Of a stretch of 64,000 bases of DNA, positions 1-8,015 are shown in pieces. This DNA is from Pyrococcus kukulkanii. GTDB taxonomy: Archaea > Methanobacteriota_B > Thermococci > Thermococcales > Thermococcaceae. Under the pieces are notes generated by a model. That model did no database searches, was not told where the DNA came from, and saw only the letters and a program-made list of their open reading frames with translations. The stretch spans positions 62,001 to 126,000 of the forward strand of contig NZ_JARRIB010000004.1 in assembly GCF_041647995.1 (NCBI RefSeq), given 5' to 3'. The position numbers were made by a program, and so were the translations under genes. Position 1 is the first letter of the stretch; every line of letters begins with the position of its first letter.

Positions 1-283
1 CCCTTATAGTCTCATTGATATTCTCTGCAATGAGATTTAGTGCCTCCTTCCAGCTTGCCTCTCTAAACTCTCCACTACCCTTCTTTCCTTCGAGGATTAA
101 TGGTTTCCTTAGCCTCTCCTTTGAGTGGAACCACTTGGGCAGTAATGCCCCCTTTGGGCAGAGAAATCCTCGCGTTATTGGATGTTCCGGATTTCCCCTA
201 ACCGTGAGTCTGCCGTTCTTAAAGTCTGATATTATCGAGCATGTATCGTAGCAGTCCCTCATGCAAGCTGAAAACAACTTCAA
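1..283 (-). CDS. Molybdopterin oxidoreductase, N-terminal fragment (runs off left edge)
   Basis: Translating the minus strand from a TTG at 283 gives about 94 residues beginning MKLFSACMRDCYDTC, with the CxxxCxxxC and downstream FLCPKG cysteine pattern that binds the [4Fe-4S] cluster at the N-terminus of bis-MGD (W/Mo) oxidoreductases such as formate dehydrogenase and polysulfide reductase. The TTG overlaps the TGA of the upstream gene (ATTGA) and follows GAGAGGG, which supports this start. The catalytic part lies outside the window, so the substrate cannot be told. The family call is firm; the exact enzyme is open. Confidence 0.85.
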   Translation of the reverse strand, partial: MKLFSACMRDCYDTCSIISDFKNGRLTVRGNPEHPITRGFLCPKGALLPKWFHSKERLRKPLILEGKKGSGEFREASWKEALNLIAENINETIR

Positions 284-549
284 TCCCTCTCGAGCTTATA
301 CCTAACTACGTACCTTCCTTCTTCGAAGTCTTCCTCGCTCTCAATTATTTCAACTGGCTTAATTTTTAATCCGAAATCAATAGCCTCCCAGGCTATGTCA
401 TCAAAGTAATCATACAATCCGCAGGTTTTGCAAAATGTTCCCCTAAACTCTATTATGACTTCGTCCTCTTTAGCTTCGAGTATTCTAGCTTGAGCCTCGC
501 TTCCATGCCACTTATTGAATTCCCTAATTACATAATCAAGTTTTTCCAT
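280..549 (-). CDS. Hypothetical 89-residue protein with a CxxC motif
   Basis: An acidic 89-residue protein starting at an ATG preceded by GGAGGTGA. It contains a single FCKTCG motif near residue 42, which could bind metal or be redox active; no other family signature is recognised. It overlaps the following oxidoreductase gene by four bases and is three bases from the preceding broken gene, so all three look cotranscribed. A role as a small accessory protein of the oxidoreductase is inference from position only. Confidence 0.7.
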   Translation of the reverse strand: MEKLDYVIREFNKWHGSEAQARILEAKEDEVIIEFRGTFCKTCGLYDYFDDIAWEAIDFGLKIKPVEIIESEEDFEEGRYVVRYKLERD

Positions 550-551
550 AA

Positions 552-829
552 TTAGTCACCTCCGATGTAGTCCAAGGTTTCATCAATGAAGTCCTCGAAT
601 GCCTCCTCACTTACTTCCTCTAGCTTAAAAGTGAATTCCCTTCCAAGGTACCATCTAACTGCAACTTTCCCCTTATTGGTTTCAGCTATCACAAGTCCAA
701 AGGGCATGTCTCCCGCCCAGTGATGCCTGTAAAAGGTGCCCTCGTAACTTCCTCTCTCAACTTCTTCAGCACGAACTTCAGGGCTTCCTCGGGTCCACCA
801 TCTATTTTCGAGAATCCTATAGTTGGCAT
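552..829 (-). pseudogene. Small gene with one frameshift
   Basis: From an ATG at 829, preceded by AAAGGTG, the minus strand encodes MPTIGFSKIDGGPEEALKF and continues to about codon 28. After that the coherent reading switches frame (ERGSYEGTFYRHHWAGDMPF onward, ending LDYIGGD) to a TAA at 552. Total length is 278 bases, not a multiple of three, consistent with a single indel in the purine-rich stretch around 745-755. The product would be about 92 residues of unknown function. It is either a real lesion or a sequencing error; neither frame alone makes a sensible protein. Confidence 0.6.
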
Positions 830-857
830 TCCATTCACCTTTGGTTTGAATTTCTAA

Positions 858-1322
858 TCATATTGATTTATTATTCAAATGTTTAAATGCCTTTCGAAGG
901 TTCTCTATGGAATATTCCTCGCCCGTTAAACTATCGATTATTGAACCTCCCGTTATCCAAAAGACCTTATAGGCCTTCTCCCACCTTACCACCTCAACCC
1001 TGGGATACCACCAGGAAACTACCCTTGAGTTTCCCCATGTTATCGCGCTTTCAATGGCCTTTTGTTTGGCCTCTTCGAAGTCAACTAGGTACTCCATAAC
1101 GGTGTTCTCTGGAACCTCCCATTCCTCGATCTCGATGAATGAATTTCCCCTTTCAGCCCCGAATCTGTAAGCGTCGATATATGCGAAATAATCAAAGATT
1201 TTGTCCTTCATTCCTAGACGTTTGTAAAATAAACGTAGGTGGAATATCCAGTATGGGTAAAGTATGAACTTACATTCACTTTTTGGTTTGAATATTGGCC
1301 TCATAATCTTTACATTTTTCAA
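858..1322 (-). CDS. Hypothetical protein, about 154 residues
   Basis: Soluble protein rich in aromatic residues (WW, YPYW, YFAY), with no recognised domain. The open frame extends to a TTG at 1337, but the strong GGGGGTG site lies inside that extension; the TTG at 1322 sits about six bases after it and is the better start (an ATG 18 bases further on is an alternative). An AT-rich promoter-like stretch lies around 1345-1375, shared divergently with the proline transporter operon. Likely the first gene of the leftward group that ends in the molybdopterin oxidoreductase. Confidence 0.65.
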   Translation of the reverse strand: MKNVKIMRPIFKPKSECKFILYPYWIFHLRLFYKRLGMKDKIFDYFAYIDAYRFGAERGNSFIEIEEWEVPENTVMEYLVDFEEAKQKAIESAITWGNSRVVSWWYPRVEVVRWEKAYKVFWITGGSIIDSLTGEEYSIENLRKAFKHLNNKSI

Positions 1323-1376
1323 ATTTTTCACCCCCAATATTTACAACTATATTCATGTATATTAATGTTCACTTAA

Positions 1377-1386
1377 CTTTTATAAG
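1377..1386 (+). promoter_or_regulatory. TATA box of the proline transporter operon
   Basis: CTTTTATAAG lies 48 bases upstream of the ATG at 1434, placing a start of transcription near 1408-1412 and a short leader. Sequence match to the archaeal TATA consensus only. Confidence 0.6.
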
Positions 1387-1433
1387 GTTGTATTTCCCTT
1401 AATTAATTTTGTAAACCTAATGGGGGTGTTCGC

Positions 1434-1601
1434 ATGGGTCTCAGTGGTGCGGCCTGGGCTACCCTCTTAATTCCAACGATTTTGGCGTTTGTTGTGATGC
1501 TGCTGTATGGATTCTGGGACAGAATTACTGGAAAGGAGTACTATGTGGATGAAGAGATTCTCGCGTACGATGAAGAACTCCTTAGGGAGGGAGGCAAATG
1601 A
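1434..1601 (+). CDS. Small membrane partner of the sodium/solute symporter, 55 residues
   Basis: ATG at 1434 follows a GGGGGTG site and opens a 55-residue frame: a short N-terminus, one hydrophobic helix (about residues 8-27: TLLIPTILAFVVMLLYGF) and an acidic cytoplasmic tail. Its TGA overlaps the ATG of the PutP-like transporter (AATGA), so the two are translationally coupled. Short single-helix proteins encoded next to SSS-family symporters are known as accessory subunits. The function here is inferred from position and topology. Confidence 0.7.
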   Translation: MGLSGAAWATLLIPTILAFVVMLLYGFWDRITGKEYYVDEEILAYDEELLREGGK

Positions 1602-3211
1602 ACTTTGGCGTGCTCTTTGGGTTCTTGGTATATTTAGGTATACTAGCATATATAGGATGGTGGGCCAATAGATATACAAAGACTGAGGATCAGTACTTCG
1701 TTGGTGGGAGGAAAGTTCATGTTCTCGCGGCAACTTTGTCGGATAAGGCAAGTGATTTTTCAGGCTGGCTAATGCTTGGTTATCCTGGGAGCGCATTTAA
1801 AGCAGGACTTGGTGCTTTCTGGGCCGCAATAGGCTGTCTCTACGGAACCTTAGCGGATTATCTGCTAATAGGTCCGAGGCTAAGGATCTATGCGGGAAAG
1901 TTCAGGGCAATAACTCTGCCCGACTACTTGGAGGCAAGGCTAAAGGACAACACGAAACTGATAAGAATCCTAAGTGCAGCCATAATCCTCGTCTTCATGA
2001 CAGCCTACGTTGCCGCCCAGTTTACCGCGGGAGGAAAGACCTTTGCAGAGGGCTTTGGAGTAAGCGTTACAACTGGCATACTAATTACGGTGGTAATTCT
2101 GACAGCTTATGTGATTACTGGAGGTTTCTTTGCAGTAGTTTGGACCGATGTAGTTCAGGCAATGTTCATGTTGATGACGCTGATAATAGTTCCAATCTTA
2201 GCGTTAGTTGAGGTTGGTGGCCTTGATTCTGCAACTGCTGCAATAGCCTCAGTTGATCCGGCAAAACTCCATCCATTCGGTGGTAAAACAGGTTTTGCAG
2301 CCCTGATATTTGCAATAGGTTATGCCTCGTGGATAGTTGGTTACCTCGGACAGCCCCATATAGTCACAAGGTACATGAGCGTTGAGGATCCCAGGAAGCT
2401 TAGGAGGCCCGGAATATTCATCAGCGGTATCTGGACCACAATAGTTCTTTGGGGTGCTTTCTTCGCTGGCTTCCTGGGGTATGCAATGGTCGTTAAGGGC
2501 CTTATCAAAGTCGATGATCCCGAAAAGATAGTTCCAGCTTTGGCAGTTCACTTCCTACCGAGTTGGCTTGCCGGTTTCGTTATCGCGGGAATAATATCCG
2601 CGGTAATGAGTACAGCTGATTCTCAGTTATTAGTTGCATCATCTGCAATAGCGAGGGATATCTATCACAAGGTTCTTGGTCAGGAACTTGGTAAGAAGCA
2701 AATGGTGAACATTTCAAGGGTAGTTGTAAGCATTGTTGCATTAATAGCCTTAATATTTGCCATAAAGGGCCCAGGAGTGATTTATCAAATGGTGGCAACG
2801 GCCTGGGGAGGACTTGCCGTAGGTTTTGGCCCAATACTGACCCTTAGCCTATGGTGGAAGAGGGTAACGAAGGAGGCAGGGATAGTTGGCATGGCCTATG
2901 GTTTGGTCAGCGAAGTTCTCTTGGAGGCAAAGATCTATGGTTGGGCCTTCAATCCAAACGCTCCAGGATTCTTTGGAACCCTTGGCAGGATATTTGATGG
3001 CGTTCCAGTTTTCTTCATAAACTTCTTCGTTACCCTCTTCATCATAATAATAGTCAGCCTCCTCACGAAGCCTCCCGAAGATGTAGTCAAGTTGCATGAG
3101 CAACTCTTCACCAAGGTTCCAATTGAGAGGACGGAAAAGAGGGCTATTGCAAGGACAATGAGCCAGGCAGAAAACGTGTTCGCCTTTGCAACTTCTTCTG
3201 GTCTTCTCTGA
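1598..3211 (+). CDS. putP: Sodium/proline symporter (SSS family)
   Basis: 537 residues with about 13 membrane segments, matching the solute:sodium symporter family. Visible signatures include the DKASDFSGW region early on, the GGFFAVVWTDVVQ helix and the conserved AGIISAVMSTADSQLLVASS segment around residue 330. It would import proline with Na+. It follows the 55-residue partner with a four-base overlap and precedes the proline dehydrogenase genes, which have their own promoter; this neighbourhood is the main reason for choosing proline over other SSS substrates. Confidence 0.85.
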   Translation: MNFGVLFGFLVYLGILAYIGWWANRYTKTEDQYFVGGRKVHVLAATLSDKASDFSGWLMLGYPGSAFKAGLGAFWAAIGCLYGTLADYLLIGPRLRIYAGKFRAITLPDYLEARLKDNTKLIRILSAAIILVFMTAYVAAQFTAGGKTFAEGFGVSVTTGILITVVILTAYVITGGFFAVVWTDVVQAMFMLMTLIIVPILALVEVGGLDSATAAIASVDPAKLHPFGGKTGFAALIFAIGYASWIVGYLGQPHIVTRYMSVEDPRKLRRPGIFISGIWTTIVLWGAFFAGFLGYAMVVKGLIKVDDPEKIVPALAVHFLPSWLAGFVIAGIISAVMSTADSQLLVASSAIARDIYHKVLGQELGKKQMVNISRVVVSIVALIALIFAIKGPGVIYQMVATAWGGLAVGFGPILTLSLWWKRVTKEAGIVGMAYGLVSEVLLEAKIYGWAFNPNAPGFFGTLGRIFDGVPVFFINFFVTLFIIIIVSLLTKPPEDVVKLHEQLFTKVPIERTEKRAIARTMSQAENVFAFATSSGLL

Positions 3212-3250
3212 TTTCACTTTTTGTTTCAAACATTTTTTTGTTAACCTAAT

Positions 3251-3287
3251 GTTTTATAAGTATGGTTTCCTATTTTACAAGTGTAAA
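3251..3287 (+). promoter_or_regulatory. Promoter and palindromic operator of the proline dehydrogenase operon
   Basis: A TATA box (GTTTTATAAG, 3251-3260) is followed by the inverted repeat TTTACA-AG-TGTAAA at 3274-3287, which would lie over the transcription start. The next start codon is at 3308. A regulator binding here would block initiation; an Lrp-type or similar amino-acid-responsive repressor is a guess. Confidence 0.5.
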
Positions 3288-3307
3288 CTATTTTAGAGGT
3301 GATAGCG

Positions 3308-4783
3308 TTGAGGCCACTAGACCTCACAAAGAAGAATGGGAAAAAGATCAGGGTTTTCTTTGAAGGAAGAGAACTCGAGGCCTACGAAGGTGAGAAACTC
3401 ACGATTTCTCTACTCGCTAATGGGGTTTACTGGTTGACAACTAGCAGTGAAGGGAGAAAAAGGGGAGCATTTACATTTGGTCCCGTTCCCATGGTGGTGA
3501 ATGGTGTAAAGAACGTTGACGCCAGGAAAACAAAGGTTCAAGATGGTATGAAAGTTGAGAGGCAGGTTTATGGAGAGTTTCAAGAGGAACCAGTTGGAGA
3601 CTACTCTGGGAGCGTTAAGGAGGTTGTTGTGGATGTTGCAGTCATCGGAGGGGGGCCTGCAGGTCTGGGTGCAGCTCTTGAGCTCCAAGACAATTTGACC
3701 GTGGCCTTAATTGAGGAAAAGGGATGGCTTGGTGGAGATTTATGGATAAGGAGTGTTGAAGTTGAGGACTTTGGAAATCCCAAGAGGGCCGTAGAGGATT
3801 TAAAGGAGGAGTTAAACGAAAACGTGAGGGTGTTTCTTGGTAGTTCCGCCCTTGGTGTCTTCGAGAAAGGTGAGTACTTCTTAGTCCCTGTTGCTAAGGA
3901 CAATGAATTAGTCGAGATCTTGGCTAAGAGAGTAGTTCTCGCAACGGGAGCCGTTGAGAGCATAATGCTCTTCGAAAACAATGACATGCCCGGAGTCTTT
4001 AGGAGGGACTTTGCTTTAGAGGCAATGAACGTTTGGGAAGTTGCCCCAGGATGGAACGTAGCAGTAACTGGAAGCAAAGCAGAGGAGGTCATTGAAGAGC
4101 TTGAAAGGTGGGGAATCGACTACGTTCACATTCCAAACGTCAAGAGGGTGGAGGGAGAGGAGAAAGTTGAGAAAGTTATAGATATGAATGGCAACGAATA
4201 CAAAGTTGATGCTTTAGTGTTCGCCGATGGAAGGAGGCCAGACATAAATCCAATAACTCAAGCTGGGGGTAGGCTCTTCTTCAGAAGAGGGTACTTTAGG
4301 CCACTAATAGATCAGCAGCACAGGATAAGGCAGGGAATATATGTTGCTGGGAGCGCTGTGTCGATTAAGCCTCATTACGCCAACTACATAGAAGGCAGAT
4401 TAGTGGGGGCCTACATCTTGAGGGAATTTGGATTTGAGAGTGAGCCCTGTGTTTACGAGGAAAAGCTTAATGAGTACGAGCCGGAAGCACTTCAAGTTCC
4501 AAAAATACCCTTCGACAAGTTCAACCTCGAAGACGTTCAGATATGCGGTTGTGATGTTTCTCTAAAGAAGGTTGATGATGTTGTCAGGAGGGGAATAACC
4601 GATCTCCAGATAATAAAGAGGCTCACTCATCTAGCGATGGGCTTCTGCCAGGGCAGGTATTGCCTCTTTAATGGAGCTGTCGTTGTCGCTCAAAGAACTG
4701 GAAAGAAGTTGAGTGAGATAGACTTGCCGGTGGCCAGATCACCCATAAAAAATGTTAGAATGGGTGTTCTCGCTAGGAGGTGA
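3308..4783 (+). CDS. Dye-linked L-proline dehydrogenase, alpha subunit
   Basis: About 491 residues, SoxA/PDH-alpha type. Order: an N-terminal ferredoxin-like domain (residues 1-95) that lacks the usual cluster cysteines, an FAD/ADP-binding domain with VIGGGPAGLGAAL near residue 115, and a C-terminal BFD-like region with four cysteines (ICGCD and FCQGRYC) for a [2Fe-2S] cluster. In Pyrococcus PDH1 this subunit forms an alpha4-beta4 complex with the catalytic beta subunit and passes electrons from proline oxidation to a further acceptor. TTG at 3308 is preferred because it follows AGAGGTGAT; a GTG at 3299 lies inside that site. Four bases separate it from beta. Confidence 0.88.
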   Translation: MRPLDLTKKNGKKIRVFFEGRELEAYEGEKLTISLLANGVYWLTTSSEGRKRGAFTFGPVPMVVNGVKNVDARKTKVQDGMKVERQVYGEFQEEPVGDYSGSVKEVVVDVAVIGGGPAGLGAALELQDNLTVALIEEKGWLGGDLWIRSVEVEDFGNPKRAVEDLKEELNENVRVFLGSSALGVFEKGEYFLVPVAKDNELVEILAKRVVLATGAVESIMLFENNDMPGVFRRDFALEAMNVWEVAPGWNVAVTGSKAEEVIEELERWGIDYVHIPNVKRVEGEEKVEKVIDMNGNEYKVDALVFADGRRPDINPITQAGGRLFFRRGYFRPLIDQQHRIRQGIYVAGSAVSIKPHYANYIEGRLVGAYILREFGFESEPCVYEEKLNEYEPEALQVPKIPFDKFNLEDVQICGCDVSLKKVDDVVRRGITDLQIIKRLTHLAMGFCQGRYCLFNGAVVVAQRTGKKLSEIDLPVARSPIKNVRMGVLARR

Positions 4784-4787
4784 TTCT

Positions 4788-5936
4788 ATGCTACCCGAAA
4801 GAGCTGAGATCGTTGTTATCGGTGGGGGAATAGTTGGAGTTACCATAGCCCATGAGCTCGCGAGGAGGGGAGAGGACGTTGTGGTTCTGGAGAAGAGGTT
4901 TATTGGATCCGGATCAACATTCCGTTGTGGAACTGGAATAAGACAACAGTTTAATGATGAGGCAAATGTAAGAGTAATGAAAAGATCCGTGGAACTGTGG
5001 AAAAAGTACAGTGAGGAGTACAACTTCTCATTTGAGCAGACAGGCTATCTCTTCCTTCTGTACGATGAAAAGGAAGTTGAGGAGTTTAAGAGGAACGTAA
5101 AAATCCAAAACAAGTTTGGCGTGCCAACGAGGCTTATAACACCTGAGGAAGCCAAAGAGATTGTGCCTCTGCTAGACACGAGTGAAGTGATCGCCGCTTC
5201 ATGGAATCCCACCGATGGAAAGGCTGATCCCTTTGCCTCAACAACAGCCTTTGCCCTAAAGGCAAAAGAGTATGGAGCCAAGTTGCTGGAGTATACTGAG
5301 GTAAAGGGTTTCATAATCGAGGATGGTGAAATAAGGGGAGTTAAGACCAACAGGGGTGTAATTAAGACGGGAATTGTTGTTAATGCAACAAATGCGTGGG
5401 CCAAGCTAATCAATGCAATGGTCGGGATTAACGTTAAAATTCCAATTGAGCCGTACAAGCATCAAGCGGTAATTACGCAGCCAATAAAGAGGGGCACTAT
5501 AAGGCCGATGGTAATCTCCTTCAAGTACGGCCATGCTTATCTAACCCAAACCTCCCATGGCGGGATTATTGGAGGTGTGGGATACGAGATGGGGCCAACG
5601 TATGATCTAACGCCAACCTATGAATTCCTCAGGGAGGTAAGTTATTACTTCACGAAGATAATCCCCGCCTTGAAAGACCTTTTGATCTTGAGAACGTGGG
5701 CCGGTTATTACGCGAAGACACCAGACAGCAATCCGGCAATAGGAAAGATCAATGAGCTTAGTGATTACTACATAGCGGCGGGCTTCAGTGGGCATGGCTT
5801 CATGATGGCTCCCGCAGTTGCCGAGATGCTTGCTGACTTGATAACTAAAGGTAAATCAAGCCTGCCTGTTGAGTGGTACGATCCCTACAGATTTGAGAGG
5901 GGAGAACTGAGGAGCACGGCCCTCCAGATGGGCTGA
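4788..5936 (+). CDS. Dye-linked L-proline dehydrogenase, catalytic beta subunit
   Basis: 382-residue DAO/glycine-oxidase type flavoprotein: AEIVVIGGGIVGVTIAHEL at residues 6-24 is the Rossmann FAD motif, followed by the GSGSTFRCGTGIRQQF flavin-binding loop, and the C-terminal GFSGHGFMMAPA segment closes the FAD site. It oxidises L-proline to pyrroline-5-carboxylate. The ATG at 4788 follows AGGAGGTGAT; a longer frame beginning at 4752 runs back into the alpha gene and is not used. With PutP it forms a proline uptake and oxidation unit. Confidence 0.9.
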   Translation: MLPERAEIVVIGGGIVGVTIAHELARRGEDVVVLEKRFIGSGSTFRCGTGIRQQFNDEANVRVMKRSVELWKKYSEEYNFSFEQTGYLFLLYDEKEVEEFKRNVKIQNKFGVPTRLITPEEAKEIVPLLDTSEVIAASWNPTDGKADPFASTTAFALKAKEYGAKLLEYTEVKGFIIEDGEIRGVKTNRGVIKTGIVVNATNAWAKLINAMVGINVKIPIEPYKHQAVITQPIKRGTIRPMVISFKYGHAYLTQTSHGGIIGGVGYEMGPTYDLTPTYEFLREVSYYFTKIIPALKDLLILRTWAGYYAKTPDSNPAIGKINELSDYYIAAGFSGHGFMMAPAVAEMLADLITKGKSSLPVEWYDPYRFERGELRSTALQMG

Positions 5937-6053
5937 TCATTCTTTATTTTTTAATTTATCTCGATGTAAAGTATCCTTAACATTTAGTTTAATAATGATG
6001 TGTATAGGAAAACTTTTAACCTAATAATAACACTTCCAAGATAGGGTGGTAAA

Positions 6054-7091
6054 ATGGGAGTACTAAACATCGCAATAAAAGAGTTTGAGGTAGGAATTAG
6101 AACGAAAAGGTTTTATGCGACAATCTTTATGTTCTTCATCCTTGCACTAGTATCCATAAAAACAACAAATATGTTCCGAGGGGACTCTCCCATCACTTTG
6201 AATATAGAGCAATTGTACAATACCCCTTTTCAGGCACTTTTTCTGTCATCTTTTGCCTCTGCCTTCAATTATGCTATTGCCCTACTAGGTATCCTCTTGG
6301 GAGCAACTTCAATAAACCAGGAGATAAGAGACGGAACAATCAAATTATTGTACTCGAAGCCGATATATAGGGACACAATTATTTGGGGAAAATTATTGGG
6401 TAGTATTTTGACAATAGCAGTAACAGTTGGGTTGTTCTATGTCTTTATGGTAGGTATTGCTTTAATCTTTGGAAAGCCAGTAACGGGATATGATATTTCA
6501 AGGCTTCTGGCATTGTATCCCTTTACCGTTCTTTACGGCTTGGCTTTTTATTCCCTGGGGTTGTTGCTTTCAGTTTTGATTAAAACTCCAATTAATAGTC
6601 TTGTAGCTGGGGTACTAGCTTTCATTTTCATAGCCATAATAATCCCAGTTATCGTTGCTCCCCTTGCAGCTTTTGTAATTGCTGGCTCTCCTCAAATTTC
6701 ATATTCCCCAGCAGAGTTCCAAATGTCAAATATATCAAATGGTTCGACGGTGGCCTATGAGGTTGCATACAATCCATTTGAGGATAAAGAGTTCATGGAG
6801 TGGATGGATAAATATATGAATGTGTATAGGAAAATCACCTACATTTCCTTAACCCAGGACTTTGGAGAGATTACCGGAATAATGTTTGGCAGGAAAACTA
6901 CTGAGGATATACTAAGTGCCATGGGTCAACTATTTAGCATAGAAGAGGAAGGAAATTATAAACTTGTGGAGGAGAGGTCAATAGGAGAAGCGATAAGTTT
7001 AGTTATGGGGAATATAGCAGCCCTATTTATTTCAATTTTCATTTTCCTTATACCCGCATATTTGAAATTCGCCAAGATTGATCTGAGGTGA
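6054..7091 (+). CDS. ABC-2 type transporter permease
   Basis: 345 residues with six predicted helices: a first helix at about 18-38, a long extracytoplasmic loop rich in charged residues (about 215-300), and a last helix at the C-terminus. The segment SINQEIRDGTIKLLYSKPIYR is the typical cytoplasmic coupling region of ABC-2 permeases. Start ATG follows AGGGTGG. It is the first gene of a four-gene operon and resembles the fourth gene in layout, so the two permeases probably form a heterodimer. Confidence 0.85.
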   Translation: MGVLNIAIKEFEVGIRTKRFYATIFMFFILALVSIKTTNMFRGDSPITLNIEQLYNTPFQALFLSSFASAFNYAIALLGILLGATSINQEIRDGTIKLLYSKPIYRDTIIWGKLLGSILTIAVTVGLFYVFMVGIALIFGKPVTGYDISRLLALYPFTVLYGLAFYSLGLLLSVLIKTPINSLVAGVLAFIFIAIIIPVIVAPLAAFVIAGSPQISYSPAEFQMSNISNGSTVAYEVAYNPFEDKEFMEWMDKYMNVYRKITYISLTQDFGEITGIMFGRKTTEDILSAMGQLFSIEEEGNYKLVEERSIGEAISLVMGNIAALFISIFIFLIPAYLKFAKIDLR

Positions 7092-7097
7092 TGTATC

Positions 7098-8015
7098 ATG
7101 AATGTTATTGAGATTAAGAACCTAACAAAAAGCTATGGGAAGTTTAAAGCCGTTGATAACCTAAGCATAACGGTTGAAAGGGGTATAGTTTTTGGATTTT
7201 TAGGGCCGAATGGTGCTGGAAAAACTACGACTATCCTTAGCATGCTTGGCTTGATAATCCCTGACAGTGGGGAGGTGAGGATCCTTGGATATGACATATT
7301 TAAGGAGCCAATAAAAGCCAAGGAAAGGCTTGGATTTCTACCTGAGAATGCCACAATATACGAAGAGCTAACGGCGTGGAGAAACCTTGACTTCTTTGCA
7401 AGCTTCTACAATATGTCGAAGGCAGAAAAAGAGAAGAGAATCGAAGAGTTGCTGAAGCTCGTTGGCCTTTGGGATGTAAGGTACAGGAAGGTAAAAACAT
7501 TTTCTAAAGGAATGAAACAGAGACTTCTGTTGGCTCAGGCATTGATAAACGATCCCGAGCTCCTAATACTTGATGAACCAACGAGCGGACTTGACCCAGA
7601 GGGTGCCCATCTTGTTAAAAGCATAATTAGGGAGCAGAGAAAGGCCGGCAAGACGATATTCTTCTCTTCCCACATACTTAGCGAAGTCGAAGAGTTAGCA
7701 GACAAAGTGGGCATTATAGTAAAAGGAAAACTGAGAACCGTTGGAACACTTGATGAGATAAAGAAGCAGTTCATGGAACTTGAGGGTTACGAAATAAAGA
7801 TAGAAACTAAACAAGCCCTCCCCGAAATTGAACATCCTGAAATAATAAGAATCGAGAAACTTGCCGACAATAGGGCGATAATATTTGCAAAGAGCGATAT
7901 AAGGGAGGAGATAAGTGAAATGCTGTCCGCCAAGGGAATTACGATACTTAGCTTAGAAATTGAAGAGCCCAGCTTGGAGGATGTGTTTCTCAGGACAATT
8001 TATAGGAGGGAGTGA
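7098..8015 (+). CDS. ABC transporter ATP-binding protein
   Basis: 305 residues. Walker A GPNGAGKTT (about residue 37), signature FSKGMKQRLLLAQAL, Walker B LLILDEPTSGLDPEG and the SSH switch histidine are all intact, so the ATPase should be active. The C-terminal 90 residues form the regulatory extension common in ABC-2/CcmA-type ATPases. It lies six bases after the first permease and overlaps the next gene by four bases, and would power export by the two permeases of this operon. Confidence 0.93.
   Translation: MNVIEIKNLTKSYGKFKAVDNLSITVERGIVFGFLGPNGAGKTTTILSMLGLIIPDSGEVRILGYDIFKEPIKAKERLGFLPENATIYEELTAWRNLDFFASFYNMSKAEKEKRIEELLKLVGLWDVRYRKVKTFSKGMKQRLLLAQALINDPELLILDEPTSGLDPEGAHLVKSIIREQRKAGKTIFFSSHILSEVEELADKVGIIVKGKLRTVGTLDEIKKQFMELEGYEIKIETKQALPEIEHPEIIRIEKLADNRAIIFAKSDIREEISEMLSAKGITILSLEIEEPSLEDVFLRTIYRRE

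Noticed and set aside
15-251. Plus-strand 78-residue frame at the left edge
   Set aside because: It is antisense to the molybdopterin oxidoreductase start, whose cysteine motif on the minus strand is convincing.
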